Positions 9,481 to 18,777 of a DNA stretch of 40,172 nt are shown one piece after another (position 1 is the stretch's first letter; the number at the start of each line of letters is the position of its first letter). Under the pieces are notes generated by a model. That model searched no databases and had not been told where the DNA came from. It saw only the letters and a program-made list of their open reading frames with translations. The DNA is from an uncultured Ectothiorhodospiraceae bacterium (lineage in GTDB: Bacteria > Pseudomonadota > Gammaproteobacteria > UBA6429 > Thiohalophilaceae), in assembly GCA_947258695.1 (NCBI GenBank), contig CAMYJG010000022.1, positions 1 through 40,172 on the forward strand. The letters run 5' to 3'. Both the position numbers and the translations under genes were made by a program.

Positions 9481-10116
9481 TTATTTACTCTTCACCGCGT
9501 CCGCAATGTGATCAATGAGCTCTTTCACCTTGGCATGTTTCATTTTCATCGATGCTTTGTTCACTACCAGGCGAGAACTGATGTCTGCAATATGTTCTAA
9601 CGGTTCAAGACCATTGGCTTTCAGTGTGTTACCGGTGTCAACCACATCAATAATTTGATCGGCAAGACCAACTAAAGGTGCCAGTTCCATTGAACCGTAG
9701 AGCTTAATCACTTCAACTTGTTTACCCTGTTCAGCAAAATAACGACGGGCGCAATTGACAAACTTGGTTGCGATACGTAAACGGCCTTCAGGTGCTGCAG
9801 CACCCACAGGTCCGGCAGTCATTAGTTTACATTTAGCAATTTCGAGATCGACCGGTTCATATAAACCTTCACCGCCATGCTCAAGTAAAACATCTTTACC
9901 CGCAACACCAATATCAGCGGCACCGTACTGAACATAGGTAGGAACATCGGTGGCACGGATAATCACAAATTTTACATCATCATGATTAGTATCCAGAATC
10001 AGTTTACGACTGGTTTCCGGATCATCTTTAGGAATAATACCCGCATGTGCAAGTAGCGGCATGGTTTCCTTATATATACGACCTTTTGATAGGGCAATGG
10101 TTAATGTTTCACTCAT
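9481..10116 (-). CDS. hisG: ATP phosphoribosyltransferase, short form
   Basis: This is the first and committed enzyme of histidine synthesis, joining ATP and PRPP. At 211 residues it is the short form (HisGs), which lacks the C-terminal regulatory domain and needs HisZ, a histidyl-tRNA synthetase paralogue, for activity and feedback control. No hisZ lies in this window. Recognisable features are [18 protein letters not shown] at the start, [13 protein letters not shown] in the middle and the PRPP-binding stretch [16 protein letters not shown]. It lies 28 bases behind murA on the same strand, consistent with co-transcription. Confidence 0.97.
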   Translation of the reverse strand: MSETLTIALSKGRIYKETMPLLAHAGIIPKDDPETSRKLILDTNHDDVKFVIIRATDVPTYVQYGAADIGVAGKDVLLEHGGEGLYEPVDLEIAKCKLMTAGPVGAAAPEGRLRIATKFVNCARRYFAEQGKQVEVIKLYGSMELAPLVGLADQIIDVVDTGNTLKANGLEPLEHIADISSRLVVNKASMKMKHAKVKELIDHIADAVKSK

Positions 10117-10144
10117 AATCTTTCTACTTCTAATTAAGACTTAA

Positions 10145-11452
<1,308 letters not shown>

Positions 11453-11462
11453 TCATATTACT

Positions 11463-11580
11463 TCGGATAACGAGAAGCTAGAGAACAAGGCAAAATGTTA
11501 TGAAAAAGCGGAGCTTACAATTAGTAAGTGAGCATTTTGAATAATATTTTAACGCAGTTATCTTGCTTCTCGTTATTCGA
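11463..11580. mobile_element. MITE-like palindromic element, copy 2
   Basis: This is the second and better-preserved copy of the element at 2045-2166. Its 16-base ends (11463-11478 and 11565-11580, core ATAACGAGAAGC) are inverted with one mismatch, and the interior carries a small CTTAC/GTAAG hairpin. It fills the gap between the ibaG stop codon (11583) and the murA start (11404) inside the operon. Ends this complete without coding capacity point to a miniature element mobilised in trans. Confidence 0.7.
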
Positions 11581-11582
11581 GA

Positions 11583-11837
11583 TTACATAACCTGAAGCTT
11601 TTGTGCTTTCTCGTACTCAGCCGGTGTAAAAGCCTTAATCGTTAAAGCATGTAATTCACCGCTGGTAATTTTATCACCCAGGGTTTTATAAACAGCTTGT
11701 TGCTTTTTGACTTGTGACATACCGTCAAAAATCTCACCAACCACAGTCGCATCAAAGTGACTACCGTCACCGTCAACTTTTACTTCACAGTCAGGCAAAC
11801 CTGCCTGGATCATATTTTGTACTTCTTCTGGAGTCAT
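11583..11837 (-). CDS. ibaG: BolA-family protein IbaG
   Basis: This small BolA-like protein partners monothiol glutaredoxins in iron-sulfur cluster handling. I place the start at the ATG at 11835-11837 (MTPEEVQNMIQAG), which has GGGTGG a few bases upstream; a GTG three codons earlier (11844-11846) is an alternative. Family features are the variable loop with Cys and His (PDCEVKVDGDGSHF), the QVKKQQAVYKTLG helix and the conserved His in ELHALTIKAFTP. It lies between mlaB and murA, as in many gammaproteobacteria, where ibaG (yrbA) and murA follow the mla genes. Confidence 0.93.
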   Translation of the reverse strand: MTPEEVQNMIQAGLPDCEVKVDGDGSHFDATVVGEIFDGMSQVKKQQAVYKTLGDKITSGELHALTIKAFTPAEYEKAQKLQVM

Positions 11838-12093
11838 GGATACCACCCAATATTCTATAAAATAATTGCAAAAATACGTGCCCCGGGGCTATTTCCTGAA
11901 ACAGGAATAGACCGCTAAAAGCTGCTAGCCGGGCCATTTTTGAAGTGCGCTATTGTAGCGCGGGATAAGGTCAGCGGATACGGTTAATATGCGGTTTAAA
12001 GCCCAAAATGATGGACCGATAAGCTAAAAATCATCAAATTTAGGGTAAATCAGCACAGAATCAGGTTGATTCCGGCCAAAAGAGACGCCAGGC
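11838..12093. other. Intergenic stretch between ibaG and mlaB, no gene seen
   Basis: About 250 bases without a convincing frame. They contain the near-palindrome CTATTTCCTGAAACAGGAATAG and a GGCCCGGCTAGCAGC segment facing CCCCGGGGC, so the transcript may be structured. The stretch probably contains the ibaG-murA promoter. I looked for a remnant of mlaC here and found no recognisable coding sequence. Confidence 0.5.
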
Positions 12094-12402
12094 TTAATTT
12101 TCGCTGATAGGTAATATGTCTAACAAGCCACTCACATCAGCAATATCTCTCATTTGCTGCGGCAGGTTAGATAAATGAAGCGATAAATTGGCCGATTTTG
12201 TCAACTGCATAACTTCGACCATCAACGCAACACCGGCGCTATCACTGCGGGAGACTAAAGCAAGATCCAGGGTAAAGTCGTTACCATCAACCTGCTTTAC
12301 AAATTCAGGTAGTTGTTTAGATACCTCAGGCACGGTTTGCATATTGAGCTCACCCTCAATCGCATATTCACCATGATTCTTTTGCGTTATTTTGGTCTGC
12401 AT
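12094..12402 (-). CDS. mlaB: STAS-domain protein MlaB
   Basis: MlaB is the cytoplasmic STAS subunit of the MlaFEDB phospholipid transporter; it binds the ATPase MlaF and controls complex assembly. The 102-residue protein has the STAS pattern: beta-strand YAIEGELNMQTVPEV, then FTLDLALVSRSDSAGVALMVEVM, where the D-SAG loop marks the anti-sigma-antagonist fold. It begins only 12 bases after mlaD ends. In most gammaproteobacteria mlaC stands between mlaD and mlaB, so the direct junction here is unusual. Confidence 0.9.
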   Translation of the reverse strand: MQTKITQKNHGEYAIEGELNMQTVPEVSKQLPEFVKQVDGNDFTLDLALVSRSDSAGVALMVEVMQLTKSANLSLHLSNLPQQMRDIADVSGLLDILPISEN

Positions 12403-12414
12403 ACTTAATAACTA

Positions 12415-12888
12415 TTATTTGTCTGAACTTTTATCAACAAAACTATCAACAAAACGACTGATTAATTTTTCTAACACCAGCGAGCTTTGGGTCAATTTCA
12501 ATTTATCATTTTGCTGTAAGTTCTCTTCATCACCACCGGGTTCAAGACCAATATACTTTTCACCCAGTAAACCGGCAGTATAAATACTTGCGCTACTATC
12601 CTTAGGTAATGTTTTGTACTGGCTTTCAATACGAATTTTAACTACAGCTTCAAAGGTTTCAGAGTCAAACTGGATATCGCTGACTCGTCCAATTCTTACA
12701 CCTGCCATGGTCACCGGTGATTTTATTTTTAAACCACTGATGTCATCAAAATTTGCGGTTATTTCATAGCCACTATCACTGTTGTAAACATTTAAGTTAC
12801 TCACTTTCATGGCCAGCATAAATAATGCAAGCAGACCTGCAGCTATAAATAATCCAACTAAAATTTCTGTTTTTCTTGTATTCATCAT
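12415..12888 (-). CDS. mlaD: Phospholipid transporter subunit MlaD (MCE domain)
   Basis: MlaD is the periplasmic, inner-membrane-anchored MCE protein that forms a hexameric ring on MlaE and passes phospholipids across. The 157-residue protein has an N-terminal transmembrane helix (about residues 9-27, EILVGLFIAAGLLALFMLA). The MCE domain follows, with YEITANFDDISGLKIKSPVTMAGVRIG, and then the conserved GLLGEKYIGLEPGG. A C-terminal helix ends in VLEKLISRFVDSF. It overlaps no neighbour: mlaE ends 7 bases upstream and mlaB starts 12 bases downstream. Confidence 0.96.
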   Translation of the reverse strand: MMNTRKTEILVGLFIAAGLLALFMLAMKVSNLNVYNSDSGYEITANFDDISGLKIKSPVTMAGVRIGRVSDIQFDSETFEAVVKIRIESQYKTLPKDSSASIYTAGLLGEKYIGLEPGGDEENLQQNDKLKLTQSSLVLEKLISRFVDSFVDKSSDK

Positions 12889-12895
12889 CCTGACC

Positions 12896-13669
12896 TCAGA
12901 ACATGATTGCTGTAAGAATAAAGTCTAAACCGAGTACGGCTAAAGAAGAATGCACTACGGTGCGCGTTGTTGCCCGACTGACACCTTCGGAAGTGGGGAC
13001 TGCATCATAACCTTCGAATACGGCTATCCAGGTTACAACCACACCAAACACCAAGCTTTTGATGACACCATTATATATATCATCATATAGATCAACGCTG
13101 TCCTGCATCTGTGACCAGTATGCCCCTTCATCGACACCTAACAAACCGACGCCAACAAAATGCCCACCCAGTACACCAACAGCACTAAAGATAGCCGCCA
13201 GTAATGGCATGGAAATAAACCCGGCAAGAAAACGTGGTGTCAGTACACGACGAATGGGATCAATGGCCATCATCTCCATGGCGGAAAGTTGTTCGGTGGC
13301 TTTCATCAAACCAATTTCCGCGGTTAATGCCGAGCCCGCACGGCCTGCAAATAATAAAGCAGAAACAACTGGACCCAGTTCGCGCACTAACGATAACGCG
13401 ACCATTACACCTAAACTTTCTTCAGCACCAAAATCCACCAGGGTGTTATAACCTTGTAAGCCCAATACCATGCCAACGAATAAACCTGACACTAATATAA
13501 TCAGTAAAGACAAAACACCGACGGATAATATTTGCTGAATAACCAGAGGGATTCGGACTAACATACCCGGGATACCTCCCAGGATATGCGCGAATAAAAT
13601 ATTGGCACGTCCTAAACGTTGAAAAAAATCAAAACCACTGCGACCAAGTTGTTGAATAAAATCAAGCAT
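12896..13669 (-). CDS. mlaE: Phospholipid transporter permease MlaE
   Basis: MlaE is the inner-membrane permease of the Mla transporter. I choose the ATG at 13667-13669 ([20 protein letters not shown]), four bases after the mlaF stop; a longer reading to 13756 would overlap mlaF by more than 80 bases and adds nothing seen in the family. The 257-residue protein has the typical membrane segments, with [49 protein letters not shown] and the motif [17 protein letters not shown], which contacts the ATPase. It is coupled between mlaF and mlaD. Confidence 0.97.
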   Translation of the reverse strand: MLDFIQQLGRSGFDFFQRLGRANILFAHILGGIPGMLVRIPLVIQQILSVGVLSLLIILVSGLFVGMVLGLQGYNTLVDFGAEESLGVMVALSLVRELGPVVSALLFAGRAGSALTAEIGLMKATEQLSAMEMMAIDPIRRVLTPRFLAGFISMPLLAAIFSAVGVLGGHFVGVGLLGVDEGAYWSQMQDSVDLYDDIYNGVIKSLVFGVVVTWIAVFEGYDAVPTSEGVSRATTRTVVHSSLAVLGLDFILTAIMF

Positions 13670-13673
13670 CGTT

Positions 13674-14489
13674 TTATTTTTTTGCTCCTGCCAATAAGTC
13701 TTCGGCGTAATCGTTAGCAGGATAATGGAATGGTACCGGGCCATCAGGTAAGCCATTCATAAATTGTTTTGCCCATTCAGAGCCAGATTCACGTAAGTTA
13801 TCGGCACTACCATGGGCAACAACCTTACCGCCTGATAATAAATAAATGGTATCTGCTATTGATGACGCCTCTTCAATGTCATGAGACACCACGATACTGG
13901 TTAAACCAAGCGCATCATTTAACTCACGAATTAGGCGTACCAACACACCCATGGATATTGGGTCCTGGCCGGTAAAAGGTTCATCGTACATCATCATCAT
14001 TGGATCGAGTGCAATCGCCCTTGCCATGGCAACTCGTCTTGCCATCCCACCGGAAAGCTCACTTGGCATTAATTCGCGTGCGCCACGTAAACCCACCACC
14101 TGTAATTTCATGGTGACAAGCGTTCTAATTACTTTTTCTGAAAGCTGGGTATGTTCACGAATAGGAAAAGCAATATTATCGTAAACATTCATGTCGGTTA
14201 ACAGCGCACCATTTTGAAATAACATGCCCATACGTTTTCGCAGCTGGAATAAGGCAGAACGGCTAAGTTCTGTGACTTCTATACCATCAACCTTGATCGT
14301 TCCGGTCAACGGTTTAATTTGACCACCGATAAGACGAAGCAAGGTGGTTTTACCAGTACCACTCGGCCCCATAATCGCGGTTACTTTGCCTTGCTGGATA
14401 TCCATATCGATACCATCAAAGATCATACGATCGCCGCGAGCGAAACTGAGATTACGAATTTCTACCAGTGGTTCTGCTGAGTCTGTCAT
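13674..14489 (-). CDS. mlaF: Phospholipid transporter ATP-binding protein MlaF
   Basis: MlaF is the cytoplasmic ABC ATPase that drives the MlaFEDB transporter. The 271-residue protein has Walker A (GPSGTGKTT, residues 41-49), the signature [16 protein letters not shown], Walker [14 protein letters not shown] and the switch histidine in VVSHDIEE. The C-terminal tail ([16 protein letters not shown]) is typical of MlaF. It is the first mla gene on the minus strand. The 62-base gap behind the DUF72-like gene could carry a promoter, but I see no strong one. Confidence 0.97.
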   Translation of the reverse strand: MTDSAEPLVEIRNLSFARGDRMIFDGIDMDIQQGKVTAIMGPSGTGKTTLLRLIGGQIKPLTGTIKVDGIEVTELSRSALFQLRKRMGMLFQNGALLTDMNVYDNIAFPIREHTQLSEKVIRTLVTMKLQVVGLRGARELMPSELSGGMARRVAMARAIALDPMMMMYDEPFTGQDPISMGVLVRLIRELNDALGLTSIVVSHDIEEASSIADTIYLLSGGKVVAHGSADNLRESGSEWAKQFMNGLPDGPVPFHYPANDYAEDLLAGAKK

Positions 14490-14551
14490 GCCCTGATTGT
14501 TACTCAGCTATCCTATAATCGCAATAACAATGTTCATGTTTTAAACATAAA

Positions 14552-15238
14552 TCAAAGTAAATTTAAAATAACATTTGCATTTCGCACTACGTCCAAGGAA
14601 GGTGGCGCTCCATCAAAACACAAAACAGAAACACAATTGTCTGTTGAAGCACTTAAGCATCCCTCCACCACTTTTTTTAATGCCGGCATTTCCAGTTCAT
14701 TAGCCGAAACACGGCAGATCGCCAGCTTGCCCCGCTGGTTACTTTCATTGCTGGCAGTTTGACCATCCCATACTTCTGCCACTGCTAAGCTGGCCAAAAG
14801 GCTATCCATTTCCCCGGAAAGCGCCATATCCTGCTTATCAATACACACGGGTGCGATAGTCTGTGCCATTTCGATACGTTTCTGAATCAATGTAGTATCA
14901 TTACAAATATTCGGTGTAAATTGAAAAACTAAGCCGAGGCAAAATTCATCGAGTGCTTTGATTTTTTCTATGGCCGTTTCAAACTGAGTTTCATCAGATA
15001 AAAGTGCGGCTGAAATTTCTAAAACAAAACGAAAAGATTCAGAGACATCTTCGGTCCACTCAGATAAATCTGCTTGTTCCAGCCAGTCTGCAACGGGCAC
15101 ATAAACCACAGGAAATTCATTAGAATAAAAACCCAGCTGCCAATCTTCCGGTAAATCTTCTGAATAAAAATCATTTAACCAGCCCGGGTGTTTCCAACCA
15201 CAGGTTCCCATTAGTACCAGGTGTGTATCTGCAGACAT
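14552..15238 (-). CDS. DUF72 (YecE)-like protein
   Basis: A 228-residue protein whose start (LVLMGTCGWKHPGWLNDFYSE) follows the GTSGW..W...FYP pattern of the DUF72 family, a TIM-barrel group of unknown function. The middle (LVFQFTPNI) also resembles the LLFQLPP segment of that family. The later motifs are weak, so it may be a diverged branch. It contains no signal peptide or membrane segment. It is on the same strand as, and just ahead of, mlaF. I would not assign a reaction. Confidence 0.55.
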   Translation of the reverse strand: MSADTHLVLMGTCGWKHPGWLNDFYSEDLPEDWQLGFYSNEFPVVYVPVADWLEQADLSEWTEDVSESFRFVLEISAALLSDETQFETAIEKIKALDEFCLGLVFQFTPNICNDTTLIQKRIEMAQTIAPVCIDKQDMALSGEMDSLLASLAVAEVWDGQTASNESNQRGKLAICRVSANELEMPALKKVVEGCLSASTDNCVSVLCFDGAPPSLDVVRNANVILNLL

Positions 15239-15323
15239 AATTATTACCTTATTACTTTGTAAAACGGGCGTTATTTATTAAATTATGAAATAATATTAAA
15301 AATTAGCAATATTATGACAGATT

Positions 15324-15506
15324 ATGGGCGATGTAATTCAATTTAAAAAACCACGGTTAAAAGATAAACACAAAGGTCGCACGATGTGTAAAAGTGGTTT
15401 TCATAAATGGGAAGTTGTTGAAACACCTTTTGCTGTAAAAAAAGGAAAAATGCTAACCACCTATCGTTGTTCACGCTGTGGTGAAACTAAAACTAAAAGC
15501 AATTAA
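15324..15506 (+). CDS. Small zinc-ribbon-like protein upstream of mlaA
   Basis: A 60-residue basic protein beginning MGDVIQFKKPRLKDKHKG. It carries Cys and His in MCKSGFHKWE and a CxxC near the end (YRCSRCGETK), together a likely four-ligand zinc site. Small proteins of this pattern occur in gammaproteobacteria; the role is unknown. The stop is only three bases before the mlaA start, so the two are almost certainly co-transcribed and probably translationally linked. Confidence 0.75.
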   Translation: MGDVIQFKKPRLKDKHKGRTMCKSGFHKWEVVETPFAVKKGKMLTTYRCSRCGETKTKSN

Positions 15507-15509
15507 ATC

Positions 15510-16307
15510 ATGTCGAATAAGTTTACTGTATTAATTAAGAAGCTTGCGTTAACTCTCAGCCTGGGAATATTAACGGCATGCGCCAGTGTACCGGGCGGTG
15601 CTACTGAAGGTGATCCCTTTGAGTCATTTAACCGAGCCATGTTTAGTTTTAATGATGGACTTGATGAATACATTCTTAAACCGGTTGCAGAAGGCTACGA
15701 TGCCGTCGTACCCAGCCCTATAAAAACGGGTATCTCAAATTTCTTCAGTAATCTTGGCGATTTATTTACTATTCTGAATGACATATTGCAGTTCAAGTTT
15801 GGACAAGCACTTGAAGACACCGGACGCTTTATATTTAATTCTACCATTGGTATATACGGTTTAATCGATGTAGCTACCCCGATGGGTTTAGTCAAACACG
15901 ATGAAGATTTCGGACAAACTCTGGCTACCTGGGGGGTTGGTGATGGACCTTATATCGTACTTCCCTTTCTTGGACCAAGAACAATGCGTGGTACTGCTGG
16001 CCTGGCTGTAGATAGCTCGTATGATCCTGTCTATGAAATTACTGATGAAGAGGCGATGTACGGTACCGTTCTTTTGCGTACCGTTGATACCCGCTACAAG
16101 CTATTAAAAGCCACTCGTATTGTAGAGCAGGCAGCCGTTGATAAGTATTCATTTGTTCGTGATGCTTACCTGCAAAACCGTAAAAATTTAATTTATGATG
16201 GCAATCCACCTGAAGATAAAAATGATTTACTACCGGAATCCACTCCCGAGGACCTGGAACTTGAAAATTCATTAGAACAAGAGTTAGAAAAAGAACTCGG
16301 TCTTTAA
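15510..16307 (+). CDS. mlaA: Outer-membrane phospholipid lipoprotein MlaA (VacJ)
   Basis: MlaA sits in the outer membrane with porins and removes phospholipids from the outer leaflet, handing them to MlaC and the MlaFEDB complex. The 265-residue protein has a signal peptide with lipobox LTAC (Cys24). The conserved DPFESFNRAMFSFNDGLDEYILKPVAEGY follows at once, and then the GIYGLIDVATPMGL and DFGQTLATWGVGDGPYIVLPFLGPRTMRG motifs. It has an acidic C-terminal tail. It lies close to, but diverges from, the mlaFEDB operon, an arrangement that gathers all Mla parts except mlaC. Confidence 0.96.
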   Translation: MSNKFTVLIKKLALTLSLGILTACASVPGGATEGDPFESFNRAMFSFNDGLDEYILKPVAEGYDAVVPSPIKTGISNFFSNLGDLFTILNDILQFKFGQALEDTGRFIFNSTIGIYGLIDVATPMGLVKHDEDFGQTLATWGVGDGPYIVLPFLGPRTMRGTAGLAVDSSYDPVYEITDEEAMYGTVLLRTVDTRYKLLKATRIVEQAAVDKYSFVRDAYLQNRKNLIYDGNPPEDKNDLLPESTPEDLELENSLEQELEKELGL

Positions 16308-16363
16308 AATAGTTTAAGCTTAAGAAACAATCCCTAAGATATTTACAGCAAGAGAAATTTAAA

Positions 16364-17338
16364 TTGGAACACAATATATTACTTTCAGTGATGGCCATTA
16401 TCATTGGCTTTGGTTTATTAATCTGGGGCGCAGAACGCTTTGTTCATGGTGCCGCTGCGATTGCAAATAACCTGGGCGTACCACCACTGATCATTGGGCT
16501 GACTATCGTTGGTATTGGTACCTCTGCTCCTGAAATATTGATCTCAATCATTGCGGCTTACCAGGGCACCCCATCCCTGGCAGTGGGCAATGCATTAGGA
16601 TCAAACATTGCTAATATCGCATTAGTACTTGGTACAACGGCGGTTGTTATGCCCCTGGTTGTCAAGTCTGAAACATTACGCCGTGAATATCCCATCATGT
16701 TTATCGTTATGCTGGTTTCACTGTTACTGGTTATTGATCAACACCTCGGCCGCATTGACGGCATTATCTTGCTTGCCGGGTTGATCGCCATGATCCTATG
16801 GATGATCCAGATGGGTAAAAAACAAAAACGCGACATAATGGAAAAGGAGTTTGAAGATGAAATTCCTCATATTACAACACCTAAAGCTATATTGTGGTTT
16901 AGCGTTGGCCTGGTTTTATTAATTGTCAGTTCACGAGGCCTGGTCTGGGGCTCGGTAAATATTGCAAAAGCGGCGGGTATCAGTGACCTGGTGATTGGCT
17001 TGACCATTGTAGCGATAGGCACCAGCTTACCTGAACTGGCGGCGACAATTGTCAGCGCGCTAAAAAAAGAAGCCGATTTAGCGATTGGCAATATCATTGG
17101 TTCCAATATGTTCAATATACTGGCGGTATTTAGCATACCAGGATTAATGAGCCCGCTTACCCTGGACAACGCAGTCCTCGAGCGTGATTTTCCATTTATG
17201 ATTGGACTCAGTATCGCCTTATTTATTATGGCATACGGGTTTAAAGGTGAAGGACGTATAAACCGCTATGAAGGTGGCCTGTTATTAGGTGCTTACATTG
17301 CCTATATGACTGTTCTCTACTACACAGCCGTGGCTTAA
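16364..17338 (+). CDS. yrbG: Calcium/sodium antiporter (YrbG family)
   Basis: A 324-residue inner-membrane cation exchanger of the CaCA superfamily. Both alpha repeats are present: GIGTSAPEILISI in the first half and AIGTSLPELAATI in the second, each followed by a GNxxGSNxxN motif (GNALGSNIAN, GNIIGSNMFN). About ten membrane segments are visible. The frame starts at a TTG (16364); the next ATG (16391) would remove part of the first helix, so I favour the TTG despite a weak ribosome binding site. In E. coli yrbG lies between mla and kdsD, so it marks the usual position of kdsD, which is absent downstream. Confidence 0.92.
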   Translation: MEHNILLSVMAIIIGFGLLIWGAERFVHGAAAIANNLGVPPLIIGLTIVGIGTSAPEILISIIAAYQGTPSLAVGNALGSNIANIALVLGTTAVVMPLVVKSETLRREYPIMFIVMLVSLLLVIDQHLGRIDGIILLAGLIAMILWMIQMGKKQKRDIMEKEFEDEIPHITTPKAILWFSVGLVLLIVSSRGLVWGSVNIAKAAGISDLVIGLTIVAIGTSLPELAATIVSALKKEADLAIGNIIGSNMFNILAVFSIPGLMSPLTLDNAVLERDFPFMIGLSIALFIMAYGFKGEGRINRYEGGLLLGAYIAYMTVLYYTAVA

Positions 17339-17358
17339 GCAGGGAGCTATTGATTATT

Positions 17359-17559
17359 ATGGAACAACTTGAATTCCAGGCATCAAAAATAAAGTGTGCT
17401 GGCTGTGTCGCCAATATTGAAAAAGGCTTAAAAGGTTTTGCTGGTGTTTCCAATGTAAGTATCGACATTGAAAGTAATATAGTTAAAGTGCAAGGTAATG
17501 AGCTTGATAAAAAAATAATAGAAAATAAATTATCTGAATTAGGTTATCCTTCTCCTTAA
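17359..17559 (+). CDS. Heavy-metal-associated (HMA) domain protein, CopZ-like
   Basis: A 66-residue single-domain protein with the ferredoxin-like HMA fold. The metal site IKCAGC (CxxC) lies after the first strand, and GVSNVSIDIESNIVKV and the C-terminal ELGYP motif are typical. Such proteins carry copper or similar soft metals to P-type ATPases. I prefer the ATG at 17359 over the TTG at 17350, which is too close to the AGGGAG at 17341. It follows the antiporter by 20 bases and probably shares its transcript. Confidence 0.85.
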   Translation: MEQLEFQASKIKCAGCVANIEKGLKGFAGVSNVSIDIESNIVKVQGNELDKKIIENKLSELGYPSP

Positions 17560-17567
17560 AGTTAGAT

Positions 17568-18137
17568 TCAATGAAGCAATCGATTTAACTCTAGCGCTTT
17601 TTTACTATCATTTCTTTCACACATAGATACAAGTGAAGAGGCAACAGGATATTTCTTTGCAATACCAGAAAACTCCCGTTTAAATTCCTTGTAAGTGTTC
17701 TGCTTTGAATAAACAGGCAATACAAAATCCAATTCTTGAATCATTTCAGCCGTAACAGCACTGTCGCCTTTATTGTTAAAATAGGCACCAAAGTCACAAA
17801 TGTAATTAACCTTTCCTTTTTTAATTAAAAAACTAAAAGAATGTTTTTCAGATAATATCAGTTCTTTATTTTTCCAACTTATTTTATGTATTAAATATTT
17901 ATCCTGTATTAAGTTCACAACCAGCAAGGTATTGCTAGCAGGAGATCTCTGCTCCAGCTTATATACATCGCCCTTGCTGTTTTTTAATGTGATATAAAAA
18001 GGATAATTCGAACGAAGTTTTGTTAACAAGATTCCTTCATCTTTTTTTAGAATGTAATCGCCTTGTATGCTTTTTAAAGAAGTGGCACAGCCACTAATAA
18101 ACATAACAAATATTATGACAATAATTCGATTAAACAA
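17568..18137 (-). CDS. Hypothetical lipoprotein
   Basis: A 189-residue protein with a short hydrophobic signal and lipobox ISGC (Cys17), so it is likely attached to the outer or inner membrane. The mature part is rich in beta-strand-like segments (YPFYITLKNSKGDVYKLEQ, LLVVNLIQDKYLIHKISWKNKEL) and ends in a helical region with one Cys. I do not recognise a family. It is convergent with the HMA gene (8-base gap) and downstream of the KdsC-like gene on the same strand. Confidence 0.75.
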   Translation of the reverse strand: MFNRIIVIIFVMFISGCATSLKSIQGDYILKKDEGILLTKLRSNYPFYITLKNSKGDVYKLEQRSPASNTLLVVNLIQDKYLIHKISWKNKELILSEKHSFSFLIKKGKVNYICDFGAYFNNKGDSAVTAEMIQELDFVLPVYSKQNTYKEFKREFSGIAKKYPVASSLVSMCERNDSKKALELNRLLH

Positions 18138-18183
18138 AACTTAAACCTGTTTGAACAAATTAAGGAAATATAAACTTCAAAGG

Positions 18184-18666
18184 TTATAGTACACAACCCA
18201 GATGCTCTTCAATAAATTCGCGCACACAACCATAACCACCATTATTCGTTAACACCACATCAACGATATTTTTAATTGCAGGCATGGCATCTGCGGGACA
18301 AGCAGTAAAACCAACCGCATTAATAATGTCACGATCATTAATGTCATCGCCAATATAAGCGACCTCTTTCAGGTCGATATCTATCTCGGCGCACCACTGT
18401 TCTAAAATATTAATTTTAGGATCGGTGCCAACATAAAACCGCTTAATACTTAATGTTTGTGCACGGCCTTCAATAATTTTTGTTTTAAAACCGGAGCTGA
18501 GCAATCCTACTTCAACGCCCTGTTTTTGCAACTCAATAACACCACGGCCATCTTTAGTGTCGAAGCGTTTAAATTCTTCACCACTTTCTGTGTAGTACAT
18601 ACCACCATCAGTTAGAGTGCCATCAACATCCAGGCCTAAAAATTTAATATCTGTTCTAAGTGTCAT
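18184..18666 (-). CDS. HAD phosphatase, second KdsC-like / ulosonate-phosphate phosphatase
   Basis: This 160-residue protein belongs to the small cap-less HAD group that hydrolyses 8-, 9- or 7-phosphates of 3-deoxy-ulosonic acids (KdsC, KDN-9-P phosphatase). Motif I is LDVDGTLTDG (Asp13, Asp15), motif II LLSSG, motif III Lys84, and motif IV YIGDDINDRD (Asp107, Asp108). The TDGGMYYTESGEEFKRFDTKDG segment resembles the KDN-phosphatase branch more than classical KdsC. I choose the ATG at 18666, which has AAGG upstream. The frame extends to 18753, but those residues are translated from the REP-like repeat at 18688-18764. It is the second such phosphatase in the window, besides kdsC at 21704. Confidence 0.85.
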   Translation of the reverse strand: MTLRTDIKFLGLDVDGTLTDGGMYYTESGEEFKRFDTKDGRGVIELQKQGVEVGLLSSGFKTKIIEGRAQTLSIKRFYVGTDPKINILEQWCAEIDIDLKEVAYIGDDINDRDIINAVGFTACPADAMPAIKNIVDVVLTNNGGYGCVREFIEEHLGCVL

Positions 18667-18687
18667 ACTATTGAACCTTATTTGCAC

Positions 18688-18764
18688 GTCATTCCCGCGA
18701 AGGCGGGAATCCAATACTGAACATATAACGCTATAGATTCCGGCTGAGAGCATACCGGAATGAC
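18688..18764. repeat. REP-pair palindrome between the phosphatase and DAHP-synthase genes
   Basis: Unit one (18688-18712) folds by CATTCCCGC with GCGGGAATC, and unit two (18736-18764) by GATTCCGG with CCGGAATGAC. The outer parts GTCATTCC and GGAATGAC are inverted to each other. The design matches the palindrome at 9396-9467. A related fragment (CATTCCCGCGG) occurs near 20851. It lies inside the three-gene unit and may act as a post-transcriptional stabiliser or be a simple insertion. Confidence 0.75.
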
Positions 18765-18777
18765 GAGCATTTTTAAT

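Noticed and set aside
11838-12093. Remnant of mlaC
   Set aside because: No frame in this stretch resembles MlaC, and it lies behind mlaB rather than between mlaD and mlaB.
13670-13756. Longer start of mlaE
   Set aside because: It would overlap the end of mlaF and has no counterpart in the family; the ATG at 13669 fits.
18667-18753. N-terminal extension of the KdsC-like phosphatase
   Set aside because: These codons are translated from the REP-like palindrome and a better start with a ribosome site exists at 18666.
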